A DNA stretch of 64,000 nucleotides from Shewanella livingstonensis (GTDB taxonomy: Bacteria; Pseudomonadota; Gammaproteobacteria; Enterobacterales; Shewanellaceae): contig NZ_CP034015.1 in the NCBI RefSeq assembly GCF_003855395.1, positions 62,001 through 126,000 of the forward strand, written 5' to 3'. Shown here in pieces: positions 8,191 through 18,621 of this stretch (positions are counted from its first letter, which is position 1; the number at the start of each line of letters is the position of its first letter). The position numbers and the translations under genes were made by a program. The notes under the pieces were generated by a model. The model was given only the letters and a program-made list of their open reading frames with translations, was not told the origin of the DNA and did not search any database.

Positions 8191-9015
8191 ATGTTAAAAC
8201 TCAAAGCAAGCGTTAGTATTCTGTTGGCGGCATCGGTACTCAGCGGAGCAATGTTCAGCCAAAGTGTACTCGCAAATGAAGTGATCAAATTAGCGACCAC
8301 TACTAGCACTGAAAACTCAGGATTACTGGGTGCGCTGTTACCAAAATTTGAAGCAGAATCAGGCTATAGTGTACAGGTGATTGCTACGGGTACAGGTAAA
8401 GCATTGAAGCTGGCAAGTCAGGGAGATGTTGATGTAGTCATGACTCATGCGCCAGAAGCCGAAGCAAAGTTTGTCGCTGACGGTTACGGTATTGAGCCTC
8501 GCGGTATTATGGAAAATGATTTCATTGTATTGGGCCCTAAAAATGACCCTGCAGCGGTAAAGTCGAGCAAAGATGCTACCGAAGCATTCAGTAAAATTGC
8601 TCATAAGCCAAGCAAATTTGTATCTCGTGGTGATAACTCTGGCACCCATATGAAAGAACTCGCGATTTGGAAAGATGCTAGCGTTACCCCTGATTTTAAT
8701 GGCTATACTTCTGTTGGCCAAGGCATGGGTAAAACCTTATTGATGGCTAATGAGTTCCAAGCTTATACATTAGCAGATCGCGGTACGTATATTGCTTATA
8801 AAACTAAACTAGACCTTAACATTAGTTTTGAAGGCGGTGCTGAGTTGGCTAACCCTTATCAAATTATGTTGATTAACCCAACAAAATACCCAGACCTTAA
8901 TCATAAAGGTGCCAGAGCGTTAAGCGATTGGTTTATCAGCCCTGCAACACAAACCTTGATTAATAATTATAAAGTGCAAGGAGAGCAATTGTTTAAGGCA
9001 ACGTATAAAAAATGA
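8191..9015 (+). CDS. tupA: Tungstate ABC transporter substrate-binding protein TupA
   Basis: 274 residues with an N-terminal signal peptide (cut likely after VLA-N near residue 29). The mature start IKLATTTSTENSGLL carries the TTTS anion-binding motif typical of TupA. GDVDVVMTHAPEAE and SRGDNSGTHMKE are further family blocks. TupA binds tungstate in the periplasm with higher affinity than molybdate. AAGGAG precedes the ATG. The stop overlaps tupB by 4 nt, so the two are translationally coupled. WtpA or generic phosphate-type binding proteins are less likely given the TTTS context and the neighbouring molybdenum-cofactor genes. Confidence 0.87.
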   Translation: MLKLKASVSILLAASVLSGAMFSQSVLANEVIKLATTTSTENSGLLGALLPKFEAESGYSVQVIATGTGKALKLASQGDVDVVMTHAPEAEAKFVADGYGIEPRGIMENDFIVLGPKNDPAAVKSSKDATEAFSKIAHKPSKFVSRGDNSGTHMKELAIWKDASVTPDFNGYTSVGQGMGKTLLMANEFQAYTLADRGTYIAYKTKLDLNISFEGGAELANPYQIMLINPTKYPDLNHKGARALSDWFISPATQTLINNYKVQGEQLFKATYKK

Positions 9016-9719
9016 GTGACGGCTGGTTAGCCCTATTGCAGCAAGCATTTAGCTTGCTGCTCTCTTTTGACCCTCATGTGTGGGCAATTATTAACATCTC
9101 ATTTTCGGTGTCTTTTGCCGCATTGTTGATCACTATTTTTCCGTCAATAATGTTAGGCTTTATCCTTGCCTTTAGCCATTTTAGAGGCCGCTGGGTGGTG
9201 TTAAATCTTGTGCAAACATTACAGTCTATTCCCACTGTAGTGATCGGTTTATTAGTGTATTTATTGTTAACACGCAATGGTGCTTTAGGTGACTTAAAAT
9301 GGCTCTTTACCCAAAAAGGGATGATTTTAGGCCAAATGTTAATTTGCGCTCCAGTATTAATCGCCTTGTCGCAGGCTGCTTTTGCCAGTGTGGATCGTAG
9401 AGCGTGGGAAACATCGCGCACACTAGGAGCATCATGGCTACGTGCGGTTTGGACCTTATGTCGTGAACTTCGAGGGCCACTGTTGTTAGCGATTATCGCG
9501 GCATTTAGCCGTATTTTAACAGAAGTAGGTTGCTCGATGATGGTAGGGGGTAATATTATGAATGTTACCCGTAATATCCCCACCGCTATTGCGCTGGAAA
9601 CGAGTAAAGGTGATTTTGCGCAAGCTATCGCACTAGGATTAGTGTTATTAATATTAGCAATAGTATTAAACTTTATCTTAGGTTCATTGCGAGGCAAGGC
9701 CCTCCCAAGGAGCCACTAG
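9012..9719 (+). CDS. tupB: Tungstate ABC transporter permease TupB
   Basis: 235 residues, strongly hydrophobic with about five to six membrane spans. The ABC permease signature region AFSRILTEVGCSMMVGGNIMNVTR (first 20 residues at about 164-183) matches the EAA-loop-like region of TupB/ModB-type permeases. The ATG overlaps the tupA stop (ATGA) and the ATP-binding subunit begins 2 nt after the stop. It forms the membrane channel for tungstate in the TupABC complex. Confidence 0.88.
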   Translation: MSDGWLALLQQAFSLLLSFDPHVWAIINISFSVSFAALLITIFPSIMLGFILAFSHFRGRWVVLNLVQTLQSIPTVVIGLLVYLLLTRNGALGDLKWLFTQKGMILGQMLICAPVLIALSQAAFASVDRRAWETSRTLGASWLRAVWTLCRELRGPLLLAIIAAFSRILTEVGCSMMVGGNIMNVTRNIPTAIALETSKGDFAQAIALGLVLLILAIVLNFILGSLRGKALPRSH

Positions 9720-9720
9720 G

Positions 9721-10470
9721 ATGACATTATCTCATCATTCAAACACACAGTTGGCGAGTATTCATGCGACCAAGTTACTAGTGACATTTAATCAGCAGAT
9801 ATTATTTAGCGCCGACAATTTACATTTCAGTCAAGGAGATGTGATTTATTTACAAGGCGACAACGGTTCAGGTAAATCGACCTTAATGAAACTCCTTGCA
9901 GGGTTAATTAAACCAGGCCAAGGCCAGATAACGAGTCAGGGGTTTGCCTCTCAAGCTTGGTGGAAAACCTCGTCTATATTGGGTAAAGCAGTCTACTTAC
10001 ATCAACATCCTTATCTTTTTGACGGCTCAGTAAAGTACAACTTAACCTACGCCTTAGATCAACGAGCTTTAGCGCCTGAGCAACGTAAAAAACGTATTCA
10101 ACAAGCTATTAATATGGCTCAATTAACCGATTTACTTAATCATAATGCGTGCGATCTTTCTGGTGGTGAGCGACAACGCCTTGCCATTGCAAGAGCGTGG
10201 ATTGCACAACCGAAACTATTAATGCTCGATGAACCTATTTCAAATATGGACAAGCACTCACAGCGTTTAGTCCTCGCAATGATCAACCAACTAAAACAAG
10301 ACGGCACAGGACTGCTAATTAGCAGCCATCAAACTTGTGGCCTGACCGCGTTGTGTCAACAACATTGGCATATAAAGCAGCGCACAATTCATACCAGTAT
10401 TCATGTACCGCAAACAGATGATTTACATGATACCCACACAACGGAATTACATTATGGCACCACAAATTGA
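9721..10470 (+). CDS. tupC: Tungstate ABC transporter ATP-binding protein TupC
   Basis: 249 residues with a complete ABC ATPase: Walker [10 protein letters not shown] near 46-54, a Q-loop near 100, signature [15 protein letters not shown] near 142-156 and Walker [13 protein letters not shown] near 163-174, followed by the H-switch in SSHQ. It powers tungstate import. The short C-terminus overlaps mobA by 17 nt, continuing the operon. AAGGAG lies 8 nt before the ATG. Confidence 0.9.
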   Translation: MTLSHHSNTQLASIHATKLLVTFNQQILFSADNLHFSQGDVIYLQGDNGSGKSTLMKLLAGLIKPGQGQITSQGFASQAWWKTSSILGKAVYLHQHPYLFDGSVKYNLTYALDQRALAPEQRKKRIQQAINMAQLTDLLNHNACDLSGGERQRLAIARAWIAQPKLLMLDEPISNMDKHSQRLVLAMINQLKQDGTGLLISSHQTCGLTALCQQHWHIKQRTIHTSIHVPQTDDLHDTHTTELHYGTTN

Positions 10471-11044
10471 TGCGGTGATTTTAGCTGGCGGCATGGCTAG
10501 ACGTATGGGCGGAAATGACAAAGGCTTAGTTGATCTTAATGGCCAAGCAATGATTTGCCACACTATTGATAAGCTAACGACTCAAGTGAATCAAATTGTT
10601 ATTAACGCTAATCGTAACCAGGCTCAATATGAGCAGTGGGGCTATAAGGTTTTTAGCGACCAAGACAGTGGCTATTTAGGTCCCTTGGCTGGCATGGTCA
10701 CCGCCTTAAAACAGACTCAAGCTGACTATCTTCTGGTGGTTCCATGCGATTGCCCTATGTTACCGACTGACTTAGTCGCGAGATTATTGACAGCTTTAGA
10801 GCAACAACAGGCTGATCTTGCAGTTGCCAGTGATGGTGAGTATGAGCAACCCGTTGTATTACTATTAACACCTCACTTAGCAACATCGATGCAGGCATTT
10901 TTAGATGCGGGTGAACGTAAAATTGATTTATGGTATCGCCAACATAACGTTGCTGTAGAAAGCTTTGCCGACCAACCCAATGCATTCGTCAACATTAATA
11001 CACCAGAACAAAAACACCAGTTAGCAGCGCAAATTGCCAAGTAA
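10454..11044 (+). CDS. mobA: Molybdenum cofactor guanylyltransferase MobA
   Basis: 196 residues, as in E. coli (194). It transfers GMP from GTP to molybdopterin to make the guanine-dinucleotide cofactor used by DMSO-reductase-family enzymes. The N-terminal GTP-binding motif is [18 protein letters not shown], and the metal-binding segment DCPMLPTDL lies near 95-104. I place the start at ATG 10454 ([13 protein letters not shown]) rather than an in-frame ATG 51 nt upstream, because conserved similarity begins there and the upstream part lies inside tupC. It overlaps tupC by 17 nt; mobB/moeA follows after 17 nt. Confidence 0.92.
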   Translation: MAPQIDAVILAGGMARRMGGNDKGLVDLNGQAMICHTIDKLTTQVNQIVINANRNQAQYEQWGYKVFSDQDSGYLGPLAGMVTALKQTQADYLLVVPCDCPMLPTDLVARLLTALEQQQADLAVASDGEYEQPVVLLLTPHLATSMQAFLDAGERKIDLWYRQHNVAVESFADQPNAFVNINTPEQKHQLAAQIAK

Positions 11045-11061
11045 TTCAGTAGAGGTATTTC

Positions 11062-12879
11062 ATGACAGCATTATTTTCTAACCCATTACCGATCCCCGTT
11101 TTAGGCTTTTGTGCATACAGTGGCACCGGCAAAACGACTCTACTAAAGCAGCTAATCCCATTACTTAATCAACGCGGCTTACGCTTAGCGGTGATCAAGC
11201 ATGCACATCATAATTTTGATGTTGATATTCCGGGTAAAGACAGCTTTGAGATGCGTAAAGCGGGGGCCAGGCAAGTATTGGTGGCGTCTCATGTACGCTG
11301 GGCATTAATGACTGAAGACCCTGTTGATGACGACCCACAGCTACAACATTTGTTACGTCAAATTGAAGCAGATAAAGTTGATATAGTGTTGGTGGAAGGC
11401 TTTAAAAAACTAGCATTACCTAAAATTGAATTACACCGCGCGGCGCACAATAAACCTTTGATTCACATGCATGATGAAAACATTGTCGCTATTGCTTGCT
11501 GTGATGAAACAATAGTACCTGATTCATTAACGCGCTTAGACTTAAATAATGTGGCGCAAATTGCTGATTTTGTTCAGCACTATCAACAAAATTGGCAAGC
11601 TGCAGCCATTAAGGTGCCTATTGATGCGAGTAACGCAACAACAATAGACAACTCGGAAAATAACTCAAACGGTATTAGCGTATCCCAAGGTATAGCTGCT
11701 GTATTGGCGCAAGTAAAACCAACGAATCAAACCGAATTGGTTGACCTTATTGATATCGATAACCATGTGTTAGCACAAGATATTATTTCTGAAATTAATG
11801 TACCGCAACAAACTAACTCTGCAATGGACGGTTATGCATTTGCATTCAACAGCATACCTAGCACCACTCTGAAGATTGTCGCAGAAGTGTTAGCTGGGCA
11901 TAACTACCCTAATATTTTGCAAGACGGTGAAGCGGTACGGATTATGACTGGGGCGACGGTGCCACAAGGCGCTGATACCATCCAAGCGCGAGAACTAACA
12001 TGTGAGCAAGGGCAGCAATTAACGCTGCTTGAACCAGAAAGCATCGTTAAAGGCCAGCATGTTCGCTTAGCAGGTGAAGATATTGCCCAAGGGGAAGTCG
12101 CTTTAGCTGCCGGCACCCGATTGGGCGCAGCAGAACTTGGACTAATGGCCTCACTTGGTTTTCATCGATTACCTTTATTTAAACGCCCCATTGTGGCGGT
12201 ATTTTCTACCGGTGATGAAGTTAGCCAGCCTGGCGATTTACTGAAACCCAATTGTATTTATGATGCCAATCGCTACACCATTTTATCAATGGCGAAAAAG
12301 CTCGGTTGTCAGGTAATTGACCTCGGCATTATCGATGACAACGAACAAACGCTGACCAACACGCTCAGTGACGCGGGATCTAAAGCTGATATTGTGATTA
12401 GTTCAGGCGGCGTGTCCGTGGGCAACGCCGATTACATTAAAATGGCACTGGCAAATGTAGGTAGCACTCATTTCTGGCGGATCAATATGCGTCCAGGACG
12501 CCCGCTAGCAGTAGGTCATATCAATCAGAGTTTATTCTTTGGCTTGCCAGGTAATCCTGTGGCAGTAATGGTGGCATTTCTGCAGTTTGTTCAACCTGCT
12601 ATTCGTAAATTGGCTGGTGAAGTAAACTGGCAACCTGCATTTATGCCAGCCATTGCTAGCCAAGCATTGCGAAGTAAAACCGGCCGCACTGAATTTTTAC
12701 GTGGTATTTATACTATCGGCCCCGATGGTAAAATCCATGTCAGTACCACGGGGGCACAAGGGTCAGGCATGCTCAGTTCAATGGTCAATGCCAACTGCCT
12801 TATTGTCATTGGTGATGACAATGACACGGTACCCGCAGGTGGCTCAGTATTTATTCAGCCATTTGCCGATTTACTCTAA
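11062..12879 (+). CDS. moeA: MobB-MoeA fusion: molybdopterin-guanine dinucleotide adaptor / molybdopterin molybdotransferase
   Basis: 605 residues, about the sum of MobB (~175) and MoeA (~410). The MobB part begins with the P-loop GFCAYSGTGKTTLL (about 14-27) and has VEGFKKLALPKIE near 113-125. A low-complexity Asn/Ser-rich linker (about 185-207) leads into MoeA, with NSAMDGYAF near 251, TGATVPQGADTI near 295, SSGGVSVGNADY near 450 and FGLPGNPVAVMV near 494. MoeA inserts molybdate (or tungstate) into adenylated molybdopterin. Fusing it to MobB places metal insertion and nucleotide attachment on one chain. It is the last gene of the tup-mob operon. Confidence 0.92.
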   Translation: MTALFSNPLPIPVLGFCAYSGTGKTTLLKQLIPLLNQRGLRLAVIKHAHHNFDVDIPGKDSFEMRKAGARQVLVASHVRWALMTEDPVDDDPQLQHLLRQIEADKVDIVLVEGFKKLALPKIELHRAAHNKPLIHMHDENIVAIACCDETIVPDSLTRLDLNNVAQIADFVQHYQQNWQAAAIKVPIDASNATTIDNSENNSNGISVSQGIAAVLAQVKPTNQTELVDLIDIDNHVLAQDIISEINVPQQTNSAMDGYAFAFNSIPSTTLKIVAEVLAGHNYPNILQDGEAVRIMTGATVPQGADTIQARELTCEQGQQLTLLEPESIVKGQHVRLAGEDIAQGEVALAAGTRLGAAELGLMASLGFHRLPLFKRPIVAVFSTGDEVSQPGDLLKPNCIYDANRYTILSMAKKLGCQVIDLGIIDDNEQTLTNTLSDAGSKADIVISSGGVSVGNADYIKMALANVGSTHFWRINMRPGRPLAVGHINQSLFFGLPGNPVAVMVAFLQFVQPAIRKLAGEVNWQPAFMPAIASQALRSKTGRTEFLRGIYTIGPDGKIHVSTTGAQGSGMLSSMVNANCLIVIGDDNDTVPAGGSVFIQPFADLL

Positions 12880-12894
12880 TCCGCACTAAACACA

Positions 12895-12931
12895 CCTCGA
12901 TAGTCATAATAGTAATATTAGGCTATCGAGG
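12895..12931 (+). terminator. Hairpin after mobB-moeA, weak terminator
   Basis: CCTCGATAG (12895-12903) pairs perfectly with CTATCGAGG (12923-12931) around a 19-nt loop, 16 bp after the stop codon. No T-tract follows, so intrinsic termination is uncertain. Confidence 0.4.
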
Positions 12932-13144
12932 AGGGAGAGCTTTAATCCACACGATAAATTCCTTATCATTAATCTAAAACCCTGCTCGCAATCGTATCAA
13001 GACATCGAATACAACGATTAACTGACTTGAGCATCGACAATAGATAGCTACTGAGCTAATTCGTTTTTTATCTCGCGGGTGATACACTCAAAAATCCAAA
13101 GGCACAATGCTGCTTTGATAACATCATCCGCTTAAGGTATGGCT

Positions 13145-13603
13145 ATGGCACTTTCTCGCAAAAATTGGAACTATATTATTATCGGTGCCAGTGTGTTTAT
13201 GATTGCGGTACTGTCTTTTATCAATGATAAAACGGCAAATGCTCCCGATGATGCAGTGGCTCTATTCGATTCGCAATTACCTTTAAAGCAATTGCATCTC
13301 GATGATATATGGCTAAGTCTACAAGACGGCCAATGGCAATGTCATGCCCAGGTACTTAATTGCCAACAATGGGCGCAGTCGTGGCAAAACATTAGTGTGT
13401 CGCCATTACAAAAACAACCAGAGCATAGCCTTAAAGAGCAAACGCTAACTATCGCAATTAATAATGTCCACACGGCACAACAATGGCGTTATTTTCCAAA
13501 CGAAGGCCTATTGCAATCGTCTAACCAGAATTGGTATCAAGTACCGCCAAGTTTACGTGCCAATTTACAACCGATTCTTGCCGTTGCTCCTCAATCAAAA
13601 TAA
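13145..13603 (+). CDS. Hypothetical membrane-anchored protein upstream of mutM
   Basis: 152 residues. One N-terminal membrane segment (about 9-27, [15 protein letters not shown]) is followed by a ~120-residue, probably periplasmic, Gln- and Trp-rich domain with two cysteines ([11 protein letters not shown]). I do not recognise the family. ATG 13145 is chosen over ATG 13139 because AAGG (13134-13137) is 7 nt from the former but only 1 nt from the latter. The gene ends 8 nt before mutM and is likely co-transcribed with it. I recall a similar small gene before mutM in other Shewanella, but cannot check this here. Confidence 0.7.
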   Translation: MALSRKNWNYIIIGASVFMIAVLSFINDKTANAPDDAVALFDSQLPLKQLHLDDIWLSLQDGQWQCHAQVLNCQQWAQSWQNISVSPLQKQPEHSLKEQTLTIAINNVHTAQQWRYFPNEGLLQSSNQNWYQVPPSLRANLQPILAVAPQSK

Positions 13604-13611
13604 GAGTCTTT

Positions 13612-14427
13612 ATGCCTGAATTACCAGAAGTTGAAGTGACCCGACTAGGGATTAGCCCTTATCTCATTGATCAAACTGTCAGTGAACTTATTGTCCGTAA
13701 TGGTTCACTACGCTGGCCAGTGCCTGACGTTGCACAGAATATTGTCGGTCAACGAATTAACAATGTTCGTCGTCGTGCAAAATATTTATTAATCGATACC
13801 GATGCCGGCATCACCATAGTGCATTTAGGCATGTCAGGTAGTTTGCGTATTTTGCCGCGTCATACTCCGGTTGAAAAACATGACCATATTGATTTGGTTT
13901 TAGACAATGGCCGCATGTTGCGATTTAACGACCCACGTCGTTTTGGCGCTTGGCTATGGTATGAGTTACCAGAAGAAGCCCATCCATTGCTATCAAAGCT
14001 TGGCCCAGAACCACTAAGCCCTCATTTCACACCATTACAATTGCAAGCAGCACTTGCCGGCAAGAAAAAAGCGATTAAGCTGTGTTTAATGGATAATCAC
14101 ATCGTGGTGGGAGCCGGTAATATTTACGCCAACGAAGCTTTATTTGCTGCGGGTATTCATCCGCAAGCTGCAGCCGGAAGTATTGATTTAGAACGGTTAA
14201 CCATTTTAGTCACTGAAGTAAAACAAATTTTGGCTCATGCGATTGAGCAAGGTGGCACAACATTAAAAGATTTTACTAATGCTGATGGTAAGCCAGGATA
14301 TTTTTCGCAAAAACTGCATGTTTATGGTCGTGGCGGTGAAATGTGTACTAGCTGTGGCAACTTATTGAGCGAAATAAAGCTCGGTCAACGGACAACGGTA
14401 TTCTGTGGGTTGTGCCAGCAGCGTTAA
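13612..14427 (+). CDS. mutM: Formamidopyrimidine-DNA glycosylase MutM (Fpg)
   Basis: 271 residues. It removes 8-oxoguanine and ring-opened purines and nicks the DNA by beta/delta-elimination. The start at 13612 is fixed by the invariant MPELPEVE, where Pro2 becomes the catalytic N-terminal nucleophile; an upstream in-frame ATG at 13531 would destroy this. [18 protein letters not shown] and [12 protein letters not shown] are all present. The C-terminal zinc finger has CTSCG ... CGLCQ (four Cys). Expression probably runs through from the membrane protein gene 8 bp upstream. Confidence 0.96.
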   Translation: MPELPEVEVTRLGISPYLIDQTVSELIVRNGSLRWPVPDVAQNIVGQRINNVRRRAKYLLIDTDAGITIVHLGMSGSLRILPRHTPVEKHDHIDLVLDNGRMLRFNDPRRFGAWLWYELPEEAHPLLSKLGPEPLSPHFTPLQLQAALAGKKKAIKLCLMDNHIVVGAGNIYANEALFAAGIHPQAAAGSIDLERLTILVTEVKQILAHAIEQGGTTLKDFTNADGKPGYFSQKLHVYGRGGEMCTSCGNLLSEIKLGQRTTVFCGLCQQR

Positions 14428-14472
14428 TACAAACATAATCATTACAACAAGCAGTGCATTTAATGAGTATAT

Positions 14473-14496
14473 AAAAAGGGGAGCCAAATGGCTCCC
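14473..14496 (-). terminator. Terminator of the coaD-wzi operon
   Basis: GGGAGCC (14479-14485), loop AAAT, GGCTCCC (14490-14496). On the minus strand the stem is followed by TTTTTAT, so it terminates the leftward operon; it may also slow + strand transcripts from mutM. Confidence 0.85.
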
Positions 14497-14517
14497 TGAT
14501 GTAATCAACAATACACG

Positions 14518-16005
14518 CTAAAATCTATACTCATAAGTTGAAAAAACAGTACCTTGTGTATCATCATCTTTGACTTCGAATTCAGAGTTAGCAACGCTAC
14601 CACCTAACGTCAACATGCCATTAAACATCGGCAAACGATATGACAACTCTAGCATCATAATATCTTCTTTCAAAGGTTTCGGAGCCCAATCAAAAAGACT
14701 ATTTAAACCATCTTTATTCAACTGAGCAAAACGCAGTATAGAGGTAAAGCTATGGCTGTTTTCAAACTGCCCTATAAGCCCTAATACATAGGTTTGTGCA
14801 TCACTGTCATAGGTACTGCCGTAGGTACGACCATAATAACGAGAGCCACTTTGGTACGTTGAGTGCTCATAAAAACAATTATATTGAGATTCTGTATCGC
14901 AATTCACCATAGTGTCTGAATATTCAAAAAACACTTTATATTGCTGTTTTGAAAAATTAAATCGCGAGTCGACACCGAACATCTGTCCGCAATCAGACAT
15001 ACTAGTGGCACCGCCGGATGCATTTTCACAAGTTTGCTCTACATACAAACCAAGCGGAATACCGAACCAAATATCACTGTAGCGCACGTCAAAACCAGTC
15101 ATTTGATTGGTTTTACTAATACACTCTTCACCATCTTGGCAATCTTGTGGATTTGTAATTGATTCAAACGCACTATCAAAGCTGCATTCTTGGTCTTCTC
15201 CACAAAACATCGTTGTCCAAGATAAGCCAATTTCAAGCTGCTTTAACGGTTTAATCGAACCTCGCAGAGACCATAACAACGCATTTGGAGCATATCTTTC
15301 TTGTTCGGTCATACTCACACCCGCTGTCACTGTCCACGCACCTAACCAAGAGAGTAAAGGGGTTTCAAATGCTTGCGGATTATGTCGACTTATGGTTAAA
15401 GATTGCATCGGTCTTGCGTTAGTAGACATATGCAAAGAGGAATCGAATCCAGGCCCCCACCATTGAGCAGCAGCACCAAACGTTGCAACCCAGTTGCCTA
15501 ATATTAGCGCGATGTAATTATCATCAAAACGCACATTTTTATTATCACTAGGATCATAATTCGCTGATGCTGAAAGTTTATAAGCAAAACGCTCACCAGT
15601 GTATTCGTGTGAGCCTTGTAACTGGCCTTTTTCACGATAGTCGGAACCAAAATGTTGGAAACGCGCTGAATCTGATGCTGCAGCCACTTTAATACTGGTG
15701 TTGCCACGATTACCAACAGCATTTTGATAGTAAAAATTAACTCGAGCGAAAGCATCAACTAAATCAGGCGTTAACAACGCGGGCTCAGCTTTAACCAAAT
15801 CAGCTCCAATACCGAACCACATTAATGGAAAGGTATTAATTGGCGCATTGATCACCCCAGCATCCGCTAATACTTGAATATCTGCTCGCAAATAAATATC
15901 TGAAGTGTCAACCCATGGTGCAGCCTGAGCTGCATTCGTATAGATGAACATAGCGCTTAACCCTAATGCAGCGGTTAGCTTTGTGAAGCGAAATCCCTTT
16001 GCCAT
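14518..16005 (-). CDS. Capsule assembly Wzi family outer-membrane protein
   Basis: 495 residues with a signal peptide (LGLSAMFIYTNAAQA-A, cut near residue 28). The mature N-terminus PWVDTSDIYLRADIQVLADAG is typical of the Wzi family (Caps_assemb_Wzi), which forms beta-barrels that anchor surface polysaccharide. The rest is Tyr/Phe/Ser-rich with alternating patterns, and the protein ends in aromatic F (YEYRF), a sign of outer-membrane barrel insertion. It starts 4 nt after coaD. The nearby yjb-type exopolysaccharide and LPS genes fit a surface-glycan role. In Shewanella, members often occur without a full capsule locus, so the ligand is unknown. Confidence 0.82.
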   Translation of the reverse strand: MAKGFRFTKLTAALGLSAMFIYTNAAQAAPWVDTSDIYLRADIQVLADAGVINAPINTFPLMWFGIGADLVKAEPALLTPDLVDAFARVNFYYQNAVGNRGNTSIKVAAASDSARFQHFGSDYREKGQLQGSHEYTGERFAYKLSASANYDPSDNKNVRFDDNYIALILGNWVATFGAAAQWWGPGFDSSLHMSTNARPMQSLTISRHNPQAFETPLLSWLGAWTVTAGVSMTEQERYAPNALLWSLRGSIKPLKQLEIGLSWTTMFCGEDQECSFDSAFESITNPQDCQDGEECISKTNQMTGFDVRYSDIWFGIPLGLYVEQTCENASGGATSMSDCGQMFGVDSRFNFSKQQYKVFFEYSDTMVNCDTESQYNCFYEHSTYQSGSRYYGRTYGSTYDSDAQTYVLGLIGQFENSHSFTSILRFAQLNKDGLNSLFDWAPKPLKEDIMMLELSYRLPMFNGMLTLGGSVANSEFEVKDDDTQGTVFSTYEYRF

Positions 16006-16009
16006 AAAA

Positions 16010-16755
<746 letters not shown>

Positions 16756-17031
16756 ATGAAAAAATCAGCTATCGCTATCGCGTTAACATCAGCTTTATTA
16801 ATGATCGGTTCTGCTTATGCAGCAGAAACTGGTAACACTCAGCCAAAAGATGGCTCTTCTATTGTTAGCGGTCCAGTTGTTGCAGCTGCTGCTATTACAG
16901 TTGCTGTTATAGCAACTGCAGTTAATGACAGCAATGAAGAAAGTGGTAACAACACAGGTACAGGAACTGGTACTACAACGACTAGTACTGGTACTGGTAC
17001 TGGAACGACTACGACTTCAGTTACAAACTAA
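16756..17031 (+). CDS. yjbE: YjbE-like small secreted protein of the exopolysaccharide operon
   Basis: 91 residues. The signal peptide (MKKSAIAIALTSALLMIGSAYA-AE) is followed by an Ala/Val-rich hydrophobic stretch (about 38-55) and a tail of Gly/Thr repeats (GTGTGTTTTSTGTGTGTTTT, about 68-87). E. coli YjbE has the same plan: signal peptide, Ala/Ser core and poly-Thr tail. ATG 16756 is chosen over an in-frame ATG 33 nt upstream because the signal peptide starts there. It leads the yjbEFGH-like operon, known in E. coli for extracellular polysaccharide, and is separated from yjbF by a strong terminator. The function of YjbE itself is unknown. Confidence 0.75.
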   Translation: MKKSAIAIALTSALLMIGSAYAAETGNTQPKDGSSIVSGPVVAAAAITVAVIATAVNDSNEESGNNTGTGTGTTTTSTGTGTGTTTTSVTN

Positions 17032-17046
17032 ATTCGTAAGACTATT

Positions 17047-17075
17047 AAAAAAGCACATTTTTAATGTGCTTTTTT
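17047..17075 (+). terminator. Intercistronic terminator between yjbE and yjbF
   Basis: AAAAAAGCACATT (17047-17059), loop TTT, AATGTGCTTTTTT (17063-17075). The T-rich second arm makes it a good intrinsic terminator. It should let yjbE be made in excess over yjbFGH, with read-through feeding the rest. Confidence 0.85.
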
Positions 17076-17123
17076 ATTTTCTTTTTTTTGCCGTTACTTT
17101 GAAGCTTAAGGAATTGAGCTCGT

Positions 17124-17843
17124 ATGTCTTCAATTTTCAATAACAAAAATCTACTCACCTTGTTTTTCTTTTTAGCCCTTACCGGATGCAGTAATACCTT
17201 TGTGCAAATAGGCGGTATGCTTAAAGAAAGCATTGTTGGTCTTCCTGATGATAATATTTCTGCAAGTGAAATTGAAAACAGTCCATATTCAAGTGTTTAT
17301 GTCAAAATAGAAGACTCTCATCAAGCTTATGTACTCTTAGCTTTGGCTGAAGCACCGCAAACTATGCCTACAACAATAATCACAACTCAAAATGTAGAGT
17401 TAAAGTGGATATCATCAGATGCCGGTATGTTGGTTACTCGTAATGGTCGTTTATTGAAAACGGTAAACCTATTTGAAGGTAATCGTATCAACATTAACAG
17501 CAATCAAACTGATCCTGTTGCATTAGGGCTTCATCTTGCCAGCACACCTATAAAATGGCAAAGCACCATTGATTGGCAACCCGATTACCATGTCAGTTAT
17601 CAACAGCTATCTACGTTTAGCTTTGTTGCAGATGAAACACTTACCATTAATGATAAACCCATTACTCTCAAAAAGTTTAATGAGCATGTTATCGTTCCTG
17701 ATATAGATATTGAATACGACAATCAATTTTGGATCGACCCCTCGAACGGACAAGTCATCAAAAGCTATCAAAAAATCGCCCCTAATTTAGCATATATTGA
17801 TATAACCGTGCTGAAACCTTATGAATTTAAGGACGTAAAATGA
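17124..17843 (+). CDS. yjbF: YjbF/GfcB-family lipoprotein
   Basis: 239 residues. The lipobox LTGC places the lipidated cysteine near residue 22, after a hydrophobic signal (LLTLFFFLALTGC). The body has the family motif VELKWISSDAGMLVTRNGRL (about 91-110). Homologues (YjbF, GfcB) occur in exopolysaccharide and group 4 capsule operons. They are outer-membrane lipoproteins of unknown biochemical role. The stop overlaps the yjbG start by 4 nt (ATGA), indicating translational coupling. Confidence 0.83.
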   Translation: MSSIFNNKNLLTLFFFLALTGCSNTFVQIGGMLKESIVGLPDDNISASEIENSPYSSVYVKIEDSHQAYVLLALAEAPQTMPTTIITTQNVELKWISSDAGMLVTRNGRLLKTVNLFEGNRININSNQTDPVALGLHLASTPIKWQSTIDWQPDYHVSYQQLSTFSFVADETLTINDKPITLKKFNEHVIVPDIDIEYDNQFWIDPSNGQVIKSYQKIAPNLAYIDITVLKPYEFKDVK

Positions 17844-18619
17844 AACTATTAATTCAATTATGTTCAGTGGTGGTATTAATACTCTGTTCACAAAATATCA
17901 AAGCTGAAACAGTCATTACAGTGAGTCAATCTAACTCTGCTAAACAACCGGTATCATTACAATATAAGCAATCACCTCGTTTAGTTCAGGTCATAAAAGA
18001 CAGCCTCGAAAATAGTGCCCCGTTAGCAAACCAACATAAGTCATTAGCCATTTACTGGTTAGCAGCTGGGCTATATGACTATTCAACAGAAGCGGAGTTT
18101 CAGCAGAAACAGCAACAGATTATTCATTTGCTCAAAACTCAATACGACGATATGGAAACGCCTCAAAATATTAAGGCGTTAAAATCACTATCGGCATGGT
18201 TCACAGCTAATAAGTTTATGAAGCGCGAACTTATTCAACTTGATTACGATTCAATTAGACTAGAAGATGAGTTAAACCCACTTTTAACAGGCCGCTATTT
18301 ACTTACTTTACCAAGCAAACCAGAACATGTGTTGGTACTTGGAGCTGTTGAACAAAATGGTTCTCAACCCTTTATTGTCAGACAAAGCGCTACTGAGTAT
18401 CTTAATAATGCAATACCGTTAAATGACTCAGAAAGTAGCTACGCTTGGCTTATTCAACCTGATGGAAAGTTAGAACATTATCCTATTGCTTATTGGAATC
18501 AACATCATATTGATATCGCACCAGGTGCCATTATCTATCTTGACTTTCAAGGTGTTAGAGATAATGAACAACAGTTGAATCAGCAAATTCTCGAATTATT
18601 AAGACATTGGATACGTTAA
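17840..18619 (+). CDS. yjbG: YjbG/GfcC-family periplasmic protein
   Basis: 259 residues with a signal peptide (cut near NIKA-E, residue 22). Order and size match E. coli YjbG and the capsule protein GfcC, a periplasmic protein with two ubiquitin-like (SLBB-like) domains. Residues 140-175, GRYLLTLPSKPEHVLVLGAV, are typical of the family core. The C-terminal WIQP/YLDFQG region (about 203-245) also fits. It overlaps yjbF at the 5' end; yjbH starts 2 nt after the stop. It probably acts in polysaccharide export. Confidence 0.8.
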   Translation: MKLLIQLCSVVVLILCSQNIKAETVITVSQSNSAKQPVSLQYKQSPRLVQVIKDSLENSAPLANQHKSLAIYWLAAGLYDYSTEAEFQQKQQQIIHLLKTQYDDMETPQNIKALKSLSAWFTANKFMKRELIQLDYDSIRLEDELNPLLTGRYLLTLPSKPEHVLVLGAVEQNGSQPFIVRQSATEYLNNAIPLNDSESSYAWLIQPDGKLEHYPIAYWNQHHIDIAPGAIIYLDFQGVRDNEQQLNQQILELLRHWIR

Positions 18620-18621
18620 CC

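Noticed and set aside
13531..13611. N-terminal extension of MutM from an upstream ATG
   Set aside because: Fpg needs Pro2 of MPELPEVE as its catalytic N-terminus, so the start must be 13612.
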